Shown here one piece after another: positions 33,612-41,981 of a DNA stretch of 64,000 nucleotides. Under the pieces are notes generated by a model. That model searched no databases. It saw only the letters and a list, made by a program, of their open reading frames with translations, and had not been told where the DNA came from. The stretch spans positions 26,680 through 90,679 of the forward strand of contig CAMFEK010000005.1 in NCBI GenBank assembly GCA_945949395.1, read 5' to 3'. The number at the start of each line of letters is the position of its first letter. Within the stretch, counting starts at the first letter, position 1. Source of the stretch: an uncultured Clostridia bacterium (GTDB taxonomy: Bacteria > Bacillota > Clostridia > Christensenellales > Borkfalkiaceae). A program made the translations under genes and the position numbers.

Positions 33612-36600
33612 ATGAATTTTTTTGTTACGGTTGTCATCAATGGACAACAAAAAACATTTTCAAATTATGAACTGGTTTATGATGGTGAATACTATTGTAT
33701 CTCTAAAGAATATTTTGGATTAGAATATGATTTAAAACTTCCTTTAATGATTGAAGCTGGTAAATGGTTCATTAAAAGTATCAACGCTGAACTGTTTAAT
33801 GATCAGGATGGGGATAAGACAAAGTCATTCTATGAGTTATTTAAAGATAGTTCTTTTTCTAGAAAAAATATTTCAATAATTACAATGTATGAGACACAAA
33901 TAATTAAAGAAAAAGAAATATTTAATAAAGATATTTTTTCTGTTTTCGACAAAATTTGGAACTTGCACTATTCCTTGCTTTTTAACTTTGTTGACGATGA
34001 AACTTTAAAATCTGATTTGTATGAAATTCATAGCCAATCCCTAATAGTTGGTAGAAGTAGTTCATGTGATATTTCTTATGGCTTTAAGAATTTAATTATG
34101 GATGAACATATTAGATTTGCAGAGTTAAATTCTTCGACACCAATTGCTGAAAAGATTGCGAGCGGAAACGGATATGTGTCTGGAGATTTTTACGTTAATG
34201 GTAAAAAGACAGATAAGGCAAAATTAAAATATGGAGACAGAGTTACTTTACGAGATATTATTATAGTTTATTTGGGTAATTATTTGCTTATAAGGGGAAC
34301 AAATGTAAAAGTTAAAGTTGCTTCATTGAAGAAAATAAAAAGCTTTAATACGAAGATTCAACAAAAAAATATTGAAGATTCTGAAATAATATATATAAAT
34401 AGAACCCCTCGCATCATTGAAGAACTTGATGAAAATGAGTTGGCTCTTGAACTTCCGCCTGCTCCAATGGTTACGAAAAAAATGCCAGCAATTTTAAGTA
34501 TTGGTCCTTCTTTAACAATGAGCATGGCTATGCTTGTTTCGTTGGGTGTTTCAATTGGAAACGTCATGAATGGAGGATCGTCGACTTCATTAATCACCAG
34601 TGGTGCATTGGCTTTTAGTATGTTGCTTGGTGCGATTCTTTGGCCATTATTGAGCAGACGTTATCAGAAGAAACAAGAAGAAAAAAATGAAATAATACGC
34701 AAACAAAAGTACGACAATTACTTAGAAAAAAAAGCTATTGAATTGCATTCTAAATCTAATTACAATATGCGTATCATTGCCCATGAGATGTTTGCGGAAC
34801 CTAAAGAGTTGTTGGAAACATTTGTAAAACGGGATAAATTAGAAAAATATATTTATTCTAAAAAATATGGTGACGATGACTTTTTGGAAGTAAGAGTTGG
34901 AAATGGCCAAATTAGTAATCCATTTAGGATAAATATTCCTGAAAATACGTTCTCTTTAATAGATGATCCTTTAAAAGATAAAGTATATAATTTGGCTACT
35001 CAGTTCCAAAATTTGGATAATATGCCAATCACGTTATCGCTTTCAAAAAATCGTATTGTTGGAATTCAAACGGGTGATAAGGATTTTATACAGTTACTTA
35101 GAACAGTAATTATTTCTTTGACTTATTATCATGCTTATGACGAAGTAAAAACAGTTTTTATCTATAACGAAACAGATAAAAATGATTTTGAATGGATTAG
35201 AAAAATCAATCATGCAACATCTGATTCTGGAGAAATTCGTTACTTTGCTACAAATAAGGAAGAAGTCCATAATTTATTCTCTGTTTTATCCGAAATTGTT
35301 GAATTAAGAAATGACTCAACTCAGAAAAAAATACCACATTATGTAATATTTATATTTGACAGTCGTCTTGTTGACGGAGAACCAATTATTAATCATATTT
35401 TAGGATGCGATAAAGATTACGGCGTTACGTTGTGTTATTTATGCGACCGGAAATTATTGCCCAAAGAATGTGAGGTAATAATTGAAGCAAATGATAATAA
35501 TTACACTCTATATAAAAGAAATACAAAGAAAGGAATTCCTTTTGTTTGTGATAAATTGAACGACCAATTGTGGGAGACATTCCTAGAAAGAATGGAATCA
35601 TGTAGATTAAAACTATCATCGATTGATTCTAATGTTCCTGAAAAGCTTTCATTTATGGATATGTATTCTGTTGGTAGGGTTGAGCAGTTAAATATATCGA
35701 AAAGATGGAAAGAGCACCTTCCGTATAAATCATTAGGCGTACCTATAGGTGTTAAAGCAGGAGGTGAGGTTCTCTCTTTAGATATGCACGAGTCATATCA
35801 TGGACCTCATGGTTTGGCTGCAGGAATGACTGGTTCGGGTAAAAGTGAGTTTTTACAAACCTTAATTTTGTCATTGGCATTGAATTTTTCTCCTGATAAT
35901 GTGGCATTCGTTTTAATTGACTTTAAGGGTGGCGGTATGGCTAACTCTTTCAGGGACTTACCCCATATTGCAGGTATGATGACTAATCTATCTGGTGGAG
36001 AATTGAATCGAGCTATTGTTACCATCAAAGCAGAAACAGAAAGAAGACAAAGGAAATTTAAAGAAGTTTCTGTTAATCATATAGATAAGTATCAGAAAAT
36101 ATATGAAAAAAACAAAGATTCGATGGATCCTTTGCCTCATTTAATTATTATAGCGGATGAATTTGCCGAATTAAAATCTCAGCAACCTGAATTCATGAAG
36201 GATTTGATTGAAATTGCTAGAATAGGTAGAAGCTTGGGTATTCATTTGTTGTTGGCAACACAGAAACCGTCTGGTGTAGTTGATGATCAAATCTGGGGTA
36301 ACTCTAAATTTAGAGTTTGTTTAAAGGTTTTGGAAAAACAGGATAGTAATGAAATGATTAGACGTCCAGATGCGGCACTAATCAAGTTACCTGGACGTTG
36401 TTATATGCAGGTCGGTTATGATGAAGTATTTGATTACTTCCAATCTGGATATAGTGGTGTTCCATATATTCCGAGAGATAATCATAGTGATTCAAGTGAT
36501 AATGTTGTGTCTTTAATTGATTCCTGCGGAATGATATTAAAGAGCAAAGAAATTGAGGTGCAGGTAAAAGATAAGAATTATACACAGTTAAATGCTGTAA

Positions 36601-38297
36601 TAGATGAAATCAAAAAAACTGCTTTGATGGAAGGATATCATCAACATCGCTTATGGCTTGATCCACTTCCATATATCATCTCATTGGATGGACTCATGAA
36701 GAGATGTAATCCTTGTTTTGAAAATGGTTGGAGGAAAAATATTGGGTATTCGGCGGTTATAGGTATGTTGGATTACCCCGCTGAACAAAAACAGATGTCT
36801 CTAGAAGTGAACTATCTTAAAGGAAATTGCGGAATATTTGGTATATCAGGTTGTGGAAAATCTACATTGCTTCAGTCGTTAATATATAGCACTTGTATGA
36901 AATATGCACCTGATAGAATAAATTTCCATATTTTTGATTTCAGTTCAAGAGTAATGGGGGCATTTGTAGATATGCCTCATGTTCAAGGAATAGCTTTTTC
37001 TGATGATGAAGAAAAGGTAAAAACTACAATTGATAATCTTATCAGTGAATTAGAAAGACGTAATAAGCTGTTTGGGGCAAAAGGGGTGTCTGGCTTAGAA
37101 GCATATAATGCAATAGCTGAACAGCAATTACCAATGATTGTGTTGGTAATAGATAATTTCCTTATTGTTCCGGAACGATTTAATTCGCAAATAGATAAAT
37201 TGGTAAGATTGGCTCGATACGGCAATGCTTATGGATTGAACCTTGTGGTTACTGCATTAAATAAAACTTCAGTTTATGGTAGGATTGCGGACTGTTTGCA
37301 AAACAATTTTGTATTAAAGGTAAATGATAGATTAATGTATCGTGAAATCTTGCATACGGCTGTAAATATTGATATTGATGAAGTACCGGGAAGAGGTATG
37401 ACAAATATCAATAAGAAAGCGTTGGAGTTCCAAGTTGCTATCATAAATGGGAATGCAGATGATGCTGAAAGAGTAAAAGCAATTAGAGATATTTCATTTA
37501 AGATGAAGAAAATTGCAATAAGGGATAATTTAATTTCATCGACAATATTAACCGAACAACCGATTAATCAAGTAGCGGAAGAAAATATTGTTGAGGAGCA
37601 GATTGTTCTTAGTAACGCATCTAATGCTGATGGCGACTGTATCGTTTTTGACCATCAAGTAAATGATCTCTCGCTTTTATTATTAGGAAAGCAAGATAAT
37701 AAGTATTTTTATTTTGATATTCAAAAAAATAGGACATTGTTTATTATGGGTGATAACCATAAGCAAAATGTAGAGATTTTGAAGAATCAAATTAAGCAGT
37801 TAAATAATGGAAAAAATAATATTTTCTTGTTCGATACGAATAATGAATTTGAGAATTTGGGTTTAAATACATATTCTTTCAAAAATGATTCCGTAACTAC
37901 GGGTGTAGCAAATTTGTTTGCTACAGTTAAAGCAAATTCAGCAGATAATGTTGTAGTAATTATACCTGATTTGCCGACGTTCTTTGAATTATTGGATGAT
38001 AAGAGTGGCGAGCGATTAGGCACTCTTACGGGAGCATCTGGAAAGAAGCGGGCATTGTTTATTGTTGAAGGGATACATAAGGAAATTGCAAAGCTTACCG
38101 GTGCCGAGATTGGTGCAAATTTAAGGAAAGATACATCTGCAAGAGGTCTGTATGTTAATGCTTTCCTTGAAGGAGATTTGATTTTTGGTATGATAAGCTC
38201 AAAGAATTCGTTTGGTAGTATTTCATTAAATAAGAAACAAGGATTTATCGTTAGTTCAAATTCTTGCACCTTATGTAATTTGGAGGGCTTAAAGTGA
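33612..38297 (+). CDS. essC: Type VII secretion EssC-like FtsK/SpoIIIE ATPase (1561 aa)
   Basis: The motor of type VIIb secretion. Order: an N-terminal region with an FHA-like fold (SLIVGRSSSCDISY about 138-151 to VTLRDIIIVYLGNYLLIRG about 215-233), then two membrane segments (about 294-345). Three tandem ATPase modules follow. The first has Walker A GMTGSGKSE (about 738) and Walker B HLIIIADEFAEL (about 842), the second GISGCGKST (about 1077), and the third (from about 1370) lacks a Walker A lysine (MGDNHKQN). This is the full EssC layout and length. It should be membrane-bound and translocate WXG100/LXG substrates. SD GAGGAG. The FHA-like domain is a candidate reader of phosphothreonine made by the upstream kinase. 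Confidence 0.93.
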   Translation: MNFFVTVVINGQQKTFSNYELVYDGEYYCISKEYFGLEYDLKLPLMIEAGKWFIKSINAELFNDQDGDKTKSFYELFKDSSFSRKNISIITMYETQIIKEKEIFNKDIFSVFDKIWNLHYSLLFNFVDDETLKSDLYEIHSQSLIVGRSSSCDISYGFKNLIMDEHIRFAELNSSTPIAEKIASGNGYVSGDFYVNGKKTDKAKLKYGDRVTLRDIIIVYLGNYLLIRGTNVKVKVASLKKIKSFNTKIQQKNIEDSEIIYINRTPRIIEELDENELALELPPAPMVTKKMPAILSIGPSLTMSMAMLVSLGVSIGNVMNGGSSTSLITSGALAFSMLLGAILWPLLSRRYQKKQEEKNEIIRKQKYDNYLEKKAIELHSKSNYNMRIIAHEMFAEPKELLETFVKRDKLEKYIYSKKYGDDDFLEVRVGNGQISNPFRINIPENTFSLIDDPLKDKVYNLATQFQNLDNMPITLSLSKNRIVGIQTGDKDFIQLLRTVIISLTYYHAYDEVKTVFIYNETDKNDFEWIRKINHATSDSGEIRYFATNKEEVHNLFSVLSEIVELRNDSTQKKIPHYVIFIFDSRLVDGEPIINHILGCDKDYGVTLCYLCDRKLLPKECEVIIEANDNNYTLYKRNTKKGIPFVCDKLNDQLWETFLERMESCRLKLSSIDSNVPEKLSFMDMYSVGRVEQLNISKRWKEHLPYKSLGVPIGVKAGGEVLSLDMHESYHGPHGLAAGMTGSGKSEFLQTLILSLALNFSPDNVAFVLIDFKGGGMANSFRDLPHIAGMMTNLSGGELNRAIVTIKAETERRQRKFKEVSVNHIDKYQKIYEKNKDSMDPLPHLIIIADEFAELKSQQPEFMKDLIEIARIGRSLGIHLLLATQKPSGVVDDQIWGNSKFRVCLKVLEKQDSNEMIRRPDAALIKLPGRCYMQVGYDEVFDYFQSGYSGVPYIPRDNHSDSSDNVVSLIDSCGMILKSKEIEVQVKDKNYTQLNAVIDEIKKTALMEGYHQHRLWLDPLPYIISLDGLMKRCNPCFENGWRKNIGYSAVIGMLDYPAEQKQMSLEVNYLKGNCGIFGISGCGKSTLLQSLIYSTCMKYAPDRINFHIFDFSSRVMGAFVDMPHVQGIAFSDDEEKVKTTIDNLISELERRNKLFGAKGVSGLEAYNAIAEQQLPMIVLVIDNFLIVPERFNSQIDKLVRLARYGNAYGLNLVVTALNKTSVYGRIADCLQNNFVLKVNDRLMYREILHTAVNIDIDEVPGRGMTNINKKALEFQVAIINGNADDAERVKAIRDISFKMKKIAIRDNLISSTILTEQPINQVAEENIVEEQIVLSNASNADGDCIVFDHQVNDLSLLLLGKQDNKYFYFDIQKNRTLFIMGDNHKQNVEILKNQIKQLNNGKNNIFLFDTNNEFENLGLNTYSFKNDSVTTGVANLFATVKANSADNVVVIIPDLPTFFELLDDKSGERLGTLTGASGKKRALFIVEGIHKEIAKLTGAEIGANLRKDTSARGLYVNAFLEGDLIFGMISSKNSFGSISLNKKQGFIVSSNSCTLCNLEGLK

Positions 38298-38548
38298 AAA
38301 CAATAGTTCTTATAGTATATTGTGCGGCAATTGATAAAGAATTTGAATTTCGTGTTCCTAAGTTAATGAAAGTAGATGATTTTAAGACCTTATGTATCAA
38401 GATTATCTCAGAGCAATGTGGTATCGAAAAATTGCCAGATTGCACAAATTTAACTCTTCTTTCTGTGAGAAGAGAGGAAGTGTTATCATCAGAAAAAACC
38501 ATCTATCAAAGTGGTTTGTCTGATAATGATAAAGTAATTTTATTTTAA
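38294..38548 (+). CDS. esaB: EsaB/YukD-like ubiquitin-fold protein (84 aa)
   Basis: Small beta-grasp protein: TIVLIVYCAAIDKEFEFRVPKLMKVDDFKTLCIKII, then TLLSVRREEVLSSEKTIYQSGLSDNDKVILF, with the 'L-x-x-x-G-L-x-x-x-D-x-L' ending of YukD. YukD/EsaB is a cytoplasmic accessory or regulator of type VII secretion. GTG start overlaps the essC stop by 4 bases, so it is translationally coupled. Confidence 0.8.
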   Translation: MKTIVLIVYCAAIDKEFEFRVPKLMKVDDFKTLCIKIISEQCGIEKLPDCTNLTLLSVRREEVLSSEKTIYQSGLSDNDKVILF

Positions 38549-38559
38549 GGAGACAAAAA

Positions 38560-38856
38560 ATGACAAGTGTAACTACGGAAGAATTGATCAGATCAGCAGA
38601 TTTGCTTGAGGAAAAAGTTGGTGAATACAAAAGCCAGTATGAACAGATGTATTCTGAAATTGACAATTTGAGAGTTTATTATAAAGGTCAATCGAGTGAC
38701 GCTTTTAATAATCAAATTTTAGGTTTTAGAAATTCTTTGGAAGAAATGGCGACTGTAGTAAAGAATTACATCGCATATTTGCGTTCGACTTCGCAGAATT
38801 ATATTTCTAATGAAGAAGCGTTAACTGAAAGTGCAAATAGTTTGAAGTCTATTTAA
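38560..38856 (+). CDS. WXG100-like secreted helical-hairpin protein (98 aa)
   Basis: Length and helix-turn-helix shape match the WXG100 family, but the signature turn is YYKG (VYYKGQSSDAFNNQI, about 47-61) instead of W-x-G. This type of substitution is frequent in partners of heterodimeric pairs. The next gene has the normal W-E-G, so the two likely form one dimer. SD AAGGAG 8 nt before ATG. Probable substrate or structural co-secreted component of the EssC system. Confidence 0.8.
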   Translation: MTSVTTEELIRSADLLEEKVGEYKSQYEQMYSEIDNLRVYYKGQSSDAFNNQILGFRNSLEEMATVVKNYIAYLRSTSQNYISNEEALTESANSLKSI

Positions 38857-38869
38857 GGAGGAAATCAAA

Positions 38870-39154
38870 ATGGAAATAAAAGCAAATTCACAGGTAATGA
38901 GAGAAAAAGCAGCCGTATTAAAGGAAATTGGTACTAAGATTGAGGCGTTGGCAGGCGAAATGAAATCTGAAATTAGCCGTTTGCAGACAACTTGGGAAGG
39001 TGAAGCTGCAGAATTATTGGTTGCAAGATTTAACGAATTAAATAACGCTTTCGAGTCTAGAAAACAAACCATTTACTCGTATGCAGATTTCTTAAATAAT
39101 GCAGCGGATCAGTATCAGGCACAGGAAAATGCCAACAGAGAGAGTTTAGATTAA
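38870..39154 (+). CDS. WXG100-family protein (94 aa)
   Basis: Classic ESAT-6-like protein: helix 1 (SQVMREKAAVLKEIGTKIEALAGEMKSEISRL), turn WEGEAAELLVARF (W near residue 42), helix 2 (NELNNAFESRKQTIYSYADFLNNAADQYQ). SD AAGGAGG 8 nt upstream. Directly behind the YYKG paralogue. Confidence 0.9.
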   Translation: MEIKANSQVMREKAAVLKEIGTKIEALAGEMKSEISRLQTTWEGEAAELLVARFNELNNAFESRKQTIYSYADFLNNAADQYQAQENANRESLD

Positions 39155-39205
39155 AAAATATCTCTATGGTTTTTGTATTGAAATCATAGCAAGGGAGGTG
39201 GATTT

Positions 39206-39502
39206 TTGAAAATCAATTATGATATAGAAAACACTGATTCGATAATACATTCCCTTTTTCAGACCATTCAAGAAATAGAAGCTCTTGATACGCAATTGTT
39301 GGCAGAATTTGATACAATATCGTCTATTTATAATAGTCAATCCGGGAAAGTAATGCTATCAAATTTTATACAAAATTATGAGAACTATATGAAAAGTTTT
39401 TCTAGTTTTGTAGATGCATTATCCGTTTTGTGTAACGTACACGGCTTATATACAGAATCTTTTAGTTTAATAAAGGAGGCAGTTATACAACTGAAGAACT
39501 AA
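39206..39502 (+). CDS. Small helical protein, probable type VII partner (98 aa)
   Basis: All-helical, with the size of a WXG100 protein and a possible turn at IYNSQSGKVMLSNFI (about 45-59), i.e. S-x-x-G-like in place of W-x-G. TTG start 39206, 6 nt after a strong SD (AAGGGAGGTGG). It stands with the 70-aa gene directly before the putative substrate. This is the arrangement of the small targeting partners (Lap-type) found upstream of LXG toxins. Assignment rests on size and position. Confidence 0.65.
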   Translation: MKINYDIENTDSIIHSLFQTIQEIEALDTQLLAEFDTISSIYNSQSGKVMLSNFIQNYENYMKSFSSFVDALSVLCNVHGLYTESFSLIKEAVIQLKN

Positions 39503-39503
39503 A

Positions 39504-39716
39504 ATGAATGAAAATTTAGAAAATCAAAAGAATAACTGTAATTATGTGTTACGACCGTATATTTGTTACGCAAAAGAAAATATTGATTTAGCATTGGATC
39601 CCGAAATTAAAGTTCCTTTGCAAGAAAAATTGGACGAAATACTCAATGATATTGATTCTTTTACTCAAACATTAGAACAAATTGACGTCATATTGGCGAA
39701 GTTGGGATACAAATGA
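39504..39716 (+). CDS. Small helical protein of the substrate cluster (70 aa)
   Basis: Predicted helical, acidic: LDPEIKVPLQEKLDEILNDIDSFTQTLEQIDVILAKLG. Starts 1 base after the preceding stop; its own stop is 1 base before the substrate start. I do not recognise a family; position suggests a targeting partner or chaperone. Confidence 0.6.
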   Translation: MNENLENQKNNCNYVLRPYICYAKENIDLALDPEIKVPLQEKLDEILNDIDSFTQTLEQIDVILAKLGYK

Positions 39717-39717
39717 T

Positions 39718-41010
39718 ATGACAAAGTTATATGTAAATCCAGATTATCTGGCGGAAGCGTATTCAGACATTGCTAGCTTTCAGGACTATCATGAGCAAAT
39801 TGTTGAGTATCAGAGGAATATTAAATCTGCATTTTTAACAAGTATTGATAACGAGGAACTTAGACAGTCTTTTACTAAGTGTGAAAATTTATTAAATGGA
39901 ATATCTGCTAAGGCTGAAGTGTTAAAAGAGTGTTTGTCTGAAATATATTCAATAACAGATTGGTGCAATGAAAACGTTCAAAATGAAATTGATTCAATTG
40001 CAGTTGCTGCTCAAGTTGGAACAGCCGTTACTGTGGCATCAACAACTAGTAATAATTTAAATACATATATTAGCAATATGCCACAAACGTCTGATACTGG
40101 TAAGGCATTAGCAAGTATAGCGTTGGCTACATTACCTTCTATTTCAGCCCTTGTTGAAAAATACGGAAATAATGCAAAGGCAACATTTAAAGTTGCAAAA
40201 GATGCTTTTTCAGTTGTTTCCAAATCTATAAAATTCGCAAAAGATAATAGCGAATGGATAGGTGTCAAAGTTAAAACAGATGGTACATACGCACATTTAA
40301 AAAATTATTCAAAGGGTTCAGGGTTAGCTGCTAGATACAAGTTAGATAATTATGCGGCTAAACGACCTAAAATTAGTAGTTCTCTGAATACTTTTGATAA
40401 GGTTATGATAGTCGCCAAGTGTGGTATAAACCTTGTAAAAGCTGGAAAAGGGATATATGATACTTGGACTGATGATTCAAAAACAACTGAAGAAAAAATA
40501 TATGATACTACTGCTTATGGAATTTGTGCGGCCGCAAGTGTTGCATTAACGGTTGGTGGTACAGTGGCCGGTAAGGCAATAACGACAGCAGTTTCAGTTA
40601 TGATACCAGTTCCTATAGTAGGTACTGCTGTTGGATTGGTCGCTGGTACGGTTGTTTCTGGGTTAATGGATGCTGCGGCTGAAGTAATGCTTTCTGAGAA
40701 AGTTGTTAATCAAGTAAGTGATAGTGTGGAAAAAACGGTTGGTGTAGCAAAGGCGGGAGCTGATGCTGTTTCTAATGCGACAGAGAAACTTAAGAATTCA
40801 GAATCTGTAGGAGATGCTGTTAAAAACACTGCAAATCTTGTTGGAACAGCAGTTGTAGCAGGAGCTCAGGTCGTTGCTACTGCAGTTACGGAAACTGTGA
40901 AAGTAGTTGGTACGGTTGTTACAGAGACGCTCAAATCGGTAGGTAACACGCTAAGCACGGCGGGAAAAACAGTTGCAAATGTTGCTAAAAAAATCTTTAA
41001 GGGGTGGTAA
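39718..41010 (+). CDS. Probable type VII secretion substrate, glycine-zipper C-terminus (430 aa)
   Basis: The N-terminal ~100 residues are a helical bundle like an LXG/WXG module (VNPDYLAEAYSDIASFQDYHEQIVEYQ...). Residues ~260-320 are strongly hydrophobic and Gly/Ala/Val-rich (AAASVALTVGGTVAGKAITTAVSVMIPVPIVGTAVGLVAGTVVSGLM), as in membrane-inserting glycine zippers. The last ~100 residues are Ala/Val/Thr/Lys amphipathic repeats (VVATAVTETVKVVGTVVTETLKS). This resembles membrane-active LXG effectors, but no known toxin domain is recognised. ATG 39718 is chosen over TTG 39682, which lies inside the previous gene. Immunity gene not evident. Confidence 0.65.
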   Translation: MTKLYVNPDYLAEAYSDIASFQDYHEQIVEYQRNIKSAFLTSIDNEELRQSFTKCENLLNGISAKAEVLKECLSEIYSITDWCNENVQNEIDSIAVAAQVGTAVTVASTTSNNLNTYISNMPQTSDTGKALASIALATLPSISALVEKYGNNAKATFKVAKDAFSVVSKSIKFAKDNSEWIGVKVKTDGTYAHLKNYSKGSGLAARYKLDNYAAKRPKISSSLNTFDKVMIVAKCGINLVKAGKGIYDTWTDDSKTTEEKIYDTTAYGICAAASVALTVGGTVAGKAITTAVSVMIPVPIVGTAVGLVAGTVVSGLMDAAAEVMLSEKVVNQVSDSVEKTVGVAKAGADAVSNATEKLKNSESVGDAVKNTANLVGTAVVAGAQVVATAVTETVKVVGTVVTETLKSVGNTLSTAGKTVANVAKKIFKGW

Positions 41011-41013
41011 GTT

Positions 41014-41712
41014 ATGAAATTCATGTTTACGAACTCGGAGTTATCATATCTTGCAAAACAATTGGGATATAATAAACTGTTGGGATTTAATCAATCATTT
41101 TTTTCAGAGCAAAAAGTGATTGATTCTCTTAAAGAGAAGAAATATATTGAAGAAGTATCAGGCTCCATCAAAATATCAAATAGCATAATTTTGCTTTTGA
41201 GTGGCTGGAGTAAGATGAATTATTCTATTCTGCGTTTAGATTATAGGGATAAGAATAATGCTTACTATACATTGGCATCGAAAGAGTTGATCTTACTAAT
41301 AGCTGACCTTGAAAACGAAATAAGTATTTGTATGTATGATTTTTCCATAGATAATATGGACTCTATCATAAAGACGTACTTAAAAATTCCAGAGGTAAGT
41401 GATTGCAAAGATTCTTATGTCGTTCCGATCTTTGACTTGAATATAAAGAATTTAAGCAATAAAGAGTTTGCAAGAAAAACAGGATTGTCAATTGAGCAGA
41501 TAGAAGAGATAGATGGTTTCTGCAATGATGATACTACGGGTATTCAATTTATCGTTCAATCAATTTCTGATGATGCGGGGATGATGTGTACTCTTTTCTC
41601 GAATGATAATGCTTTATTTATGTTTAAGGATATAACGGCCGGCGAAGTAAATAAGATGGTCATTGTGAAAGGCAACACGCAGGATATTATAGATAGTATT
41701 TATATTTTTTAA
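41014..41712 (+). CDS. Uncharacterised protein, possible EspG-like type VII chaperone (232 aa)
   Basis: Mixed alpha/beta protein with no signal or membrane segment. The N-terminal FTNSELSYLAKQLGYNKLLGF...EKKYIE looks like a winged-helix start. The rest alternates strands and helices and ends in a beta-rich part, the general shape of EspG-type substrate chaperones. That family is variable, so the match is only suggestive. It begins 3 bases after the substrate gene with SD GGGGTGG, and is followed by DUF4176. An immunity protein is an equally good guess from position. Confidence 0.55.
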   Translation: MKFMFTNSELSYLAKQLGYNKLLGFNQSFFSEQKVIDSLKEKKYIEEVSGSIKISNSIILLLSGWSKMNYSILRLDYRDKNNAYYTLASKELILLIADLENEISICMYDFSIDNMDSIIKTYLKIPEVSDCKDSYVVPIFDLNIKNLSNKEFARKTGLSIEQIEEIDGFCNDDTTGIQFIVQSISDDAGMMCTLFSNDNALFMFKDITAGEVNKMVIVKGNTQDIIDSIYIF

Positions 41713-41723
41713 AGGAGTAATAA

Positions 41724-41981
41724 ATGAAAGAATATTTGCCTATTGGTTCGATAGTATTATTAAAAAAAGGCAAGAAGAAGGTTATGATTTATGGAAGACG
41801 TCAGTCTAGAATAAATGAAAACCAAGAATTCGATTATATTGCTTGCTTGTATCCAGAAGGAAATATCAATGAAAACTATATGTACTTGTTCAATCACGAA
41901 GATATAGAGACTGTTGTTTTTAGAGGATATAGCGATATTGAAGAGGAAATCTTCATAAGCAAATTGAATAAGATGAAATGA
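41724..41981 (+). CDS. DUF4176-family protein (85 aa)
   Basis: Matches the DUF4176 pattern: YLPIGSIVLLKKGKKKVMIYGRRQ at the start, FDYIACLYPEGN in the middle, FNHEDIETVVFRGYSDIEEE near the end. DUF4176 proteins are known from type VIIb loci beside LXG toxin genes, where they act as targeting factors. SD AAAGGAG 9 nt before ATG; stop overlaps the radical SAM start (ATGA). Confidence 0.85.
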   Translation: MKEYLPIGSIVLLKKGKKKVMIYGRRQSRINENQEFDYIACLYPEGNINENYMYLFNHEDIETVVFRGYSDIEEEIFISKLNKMK

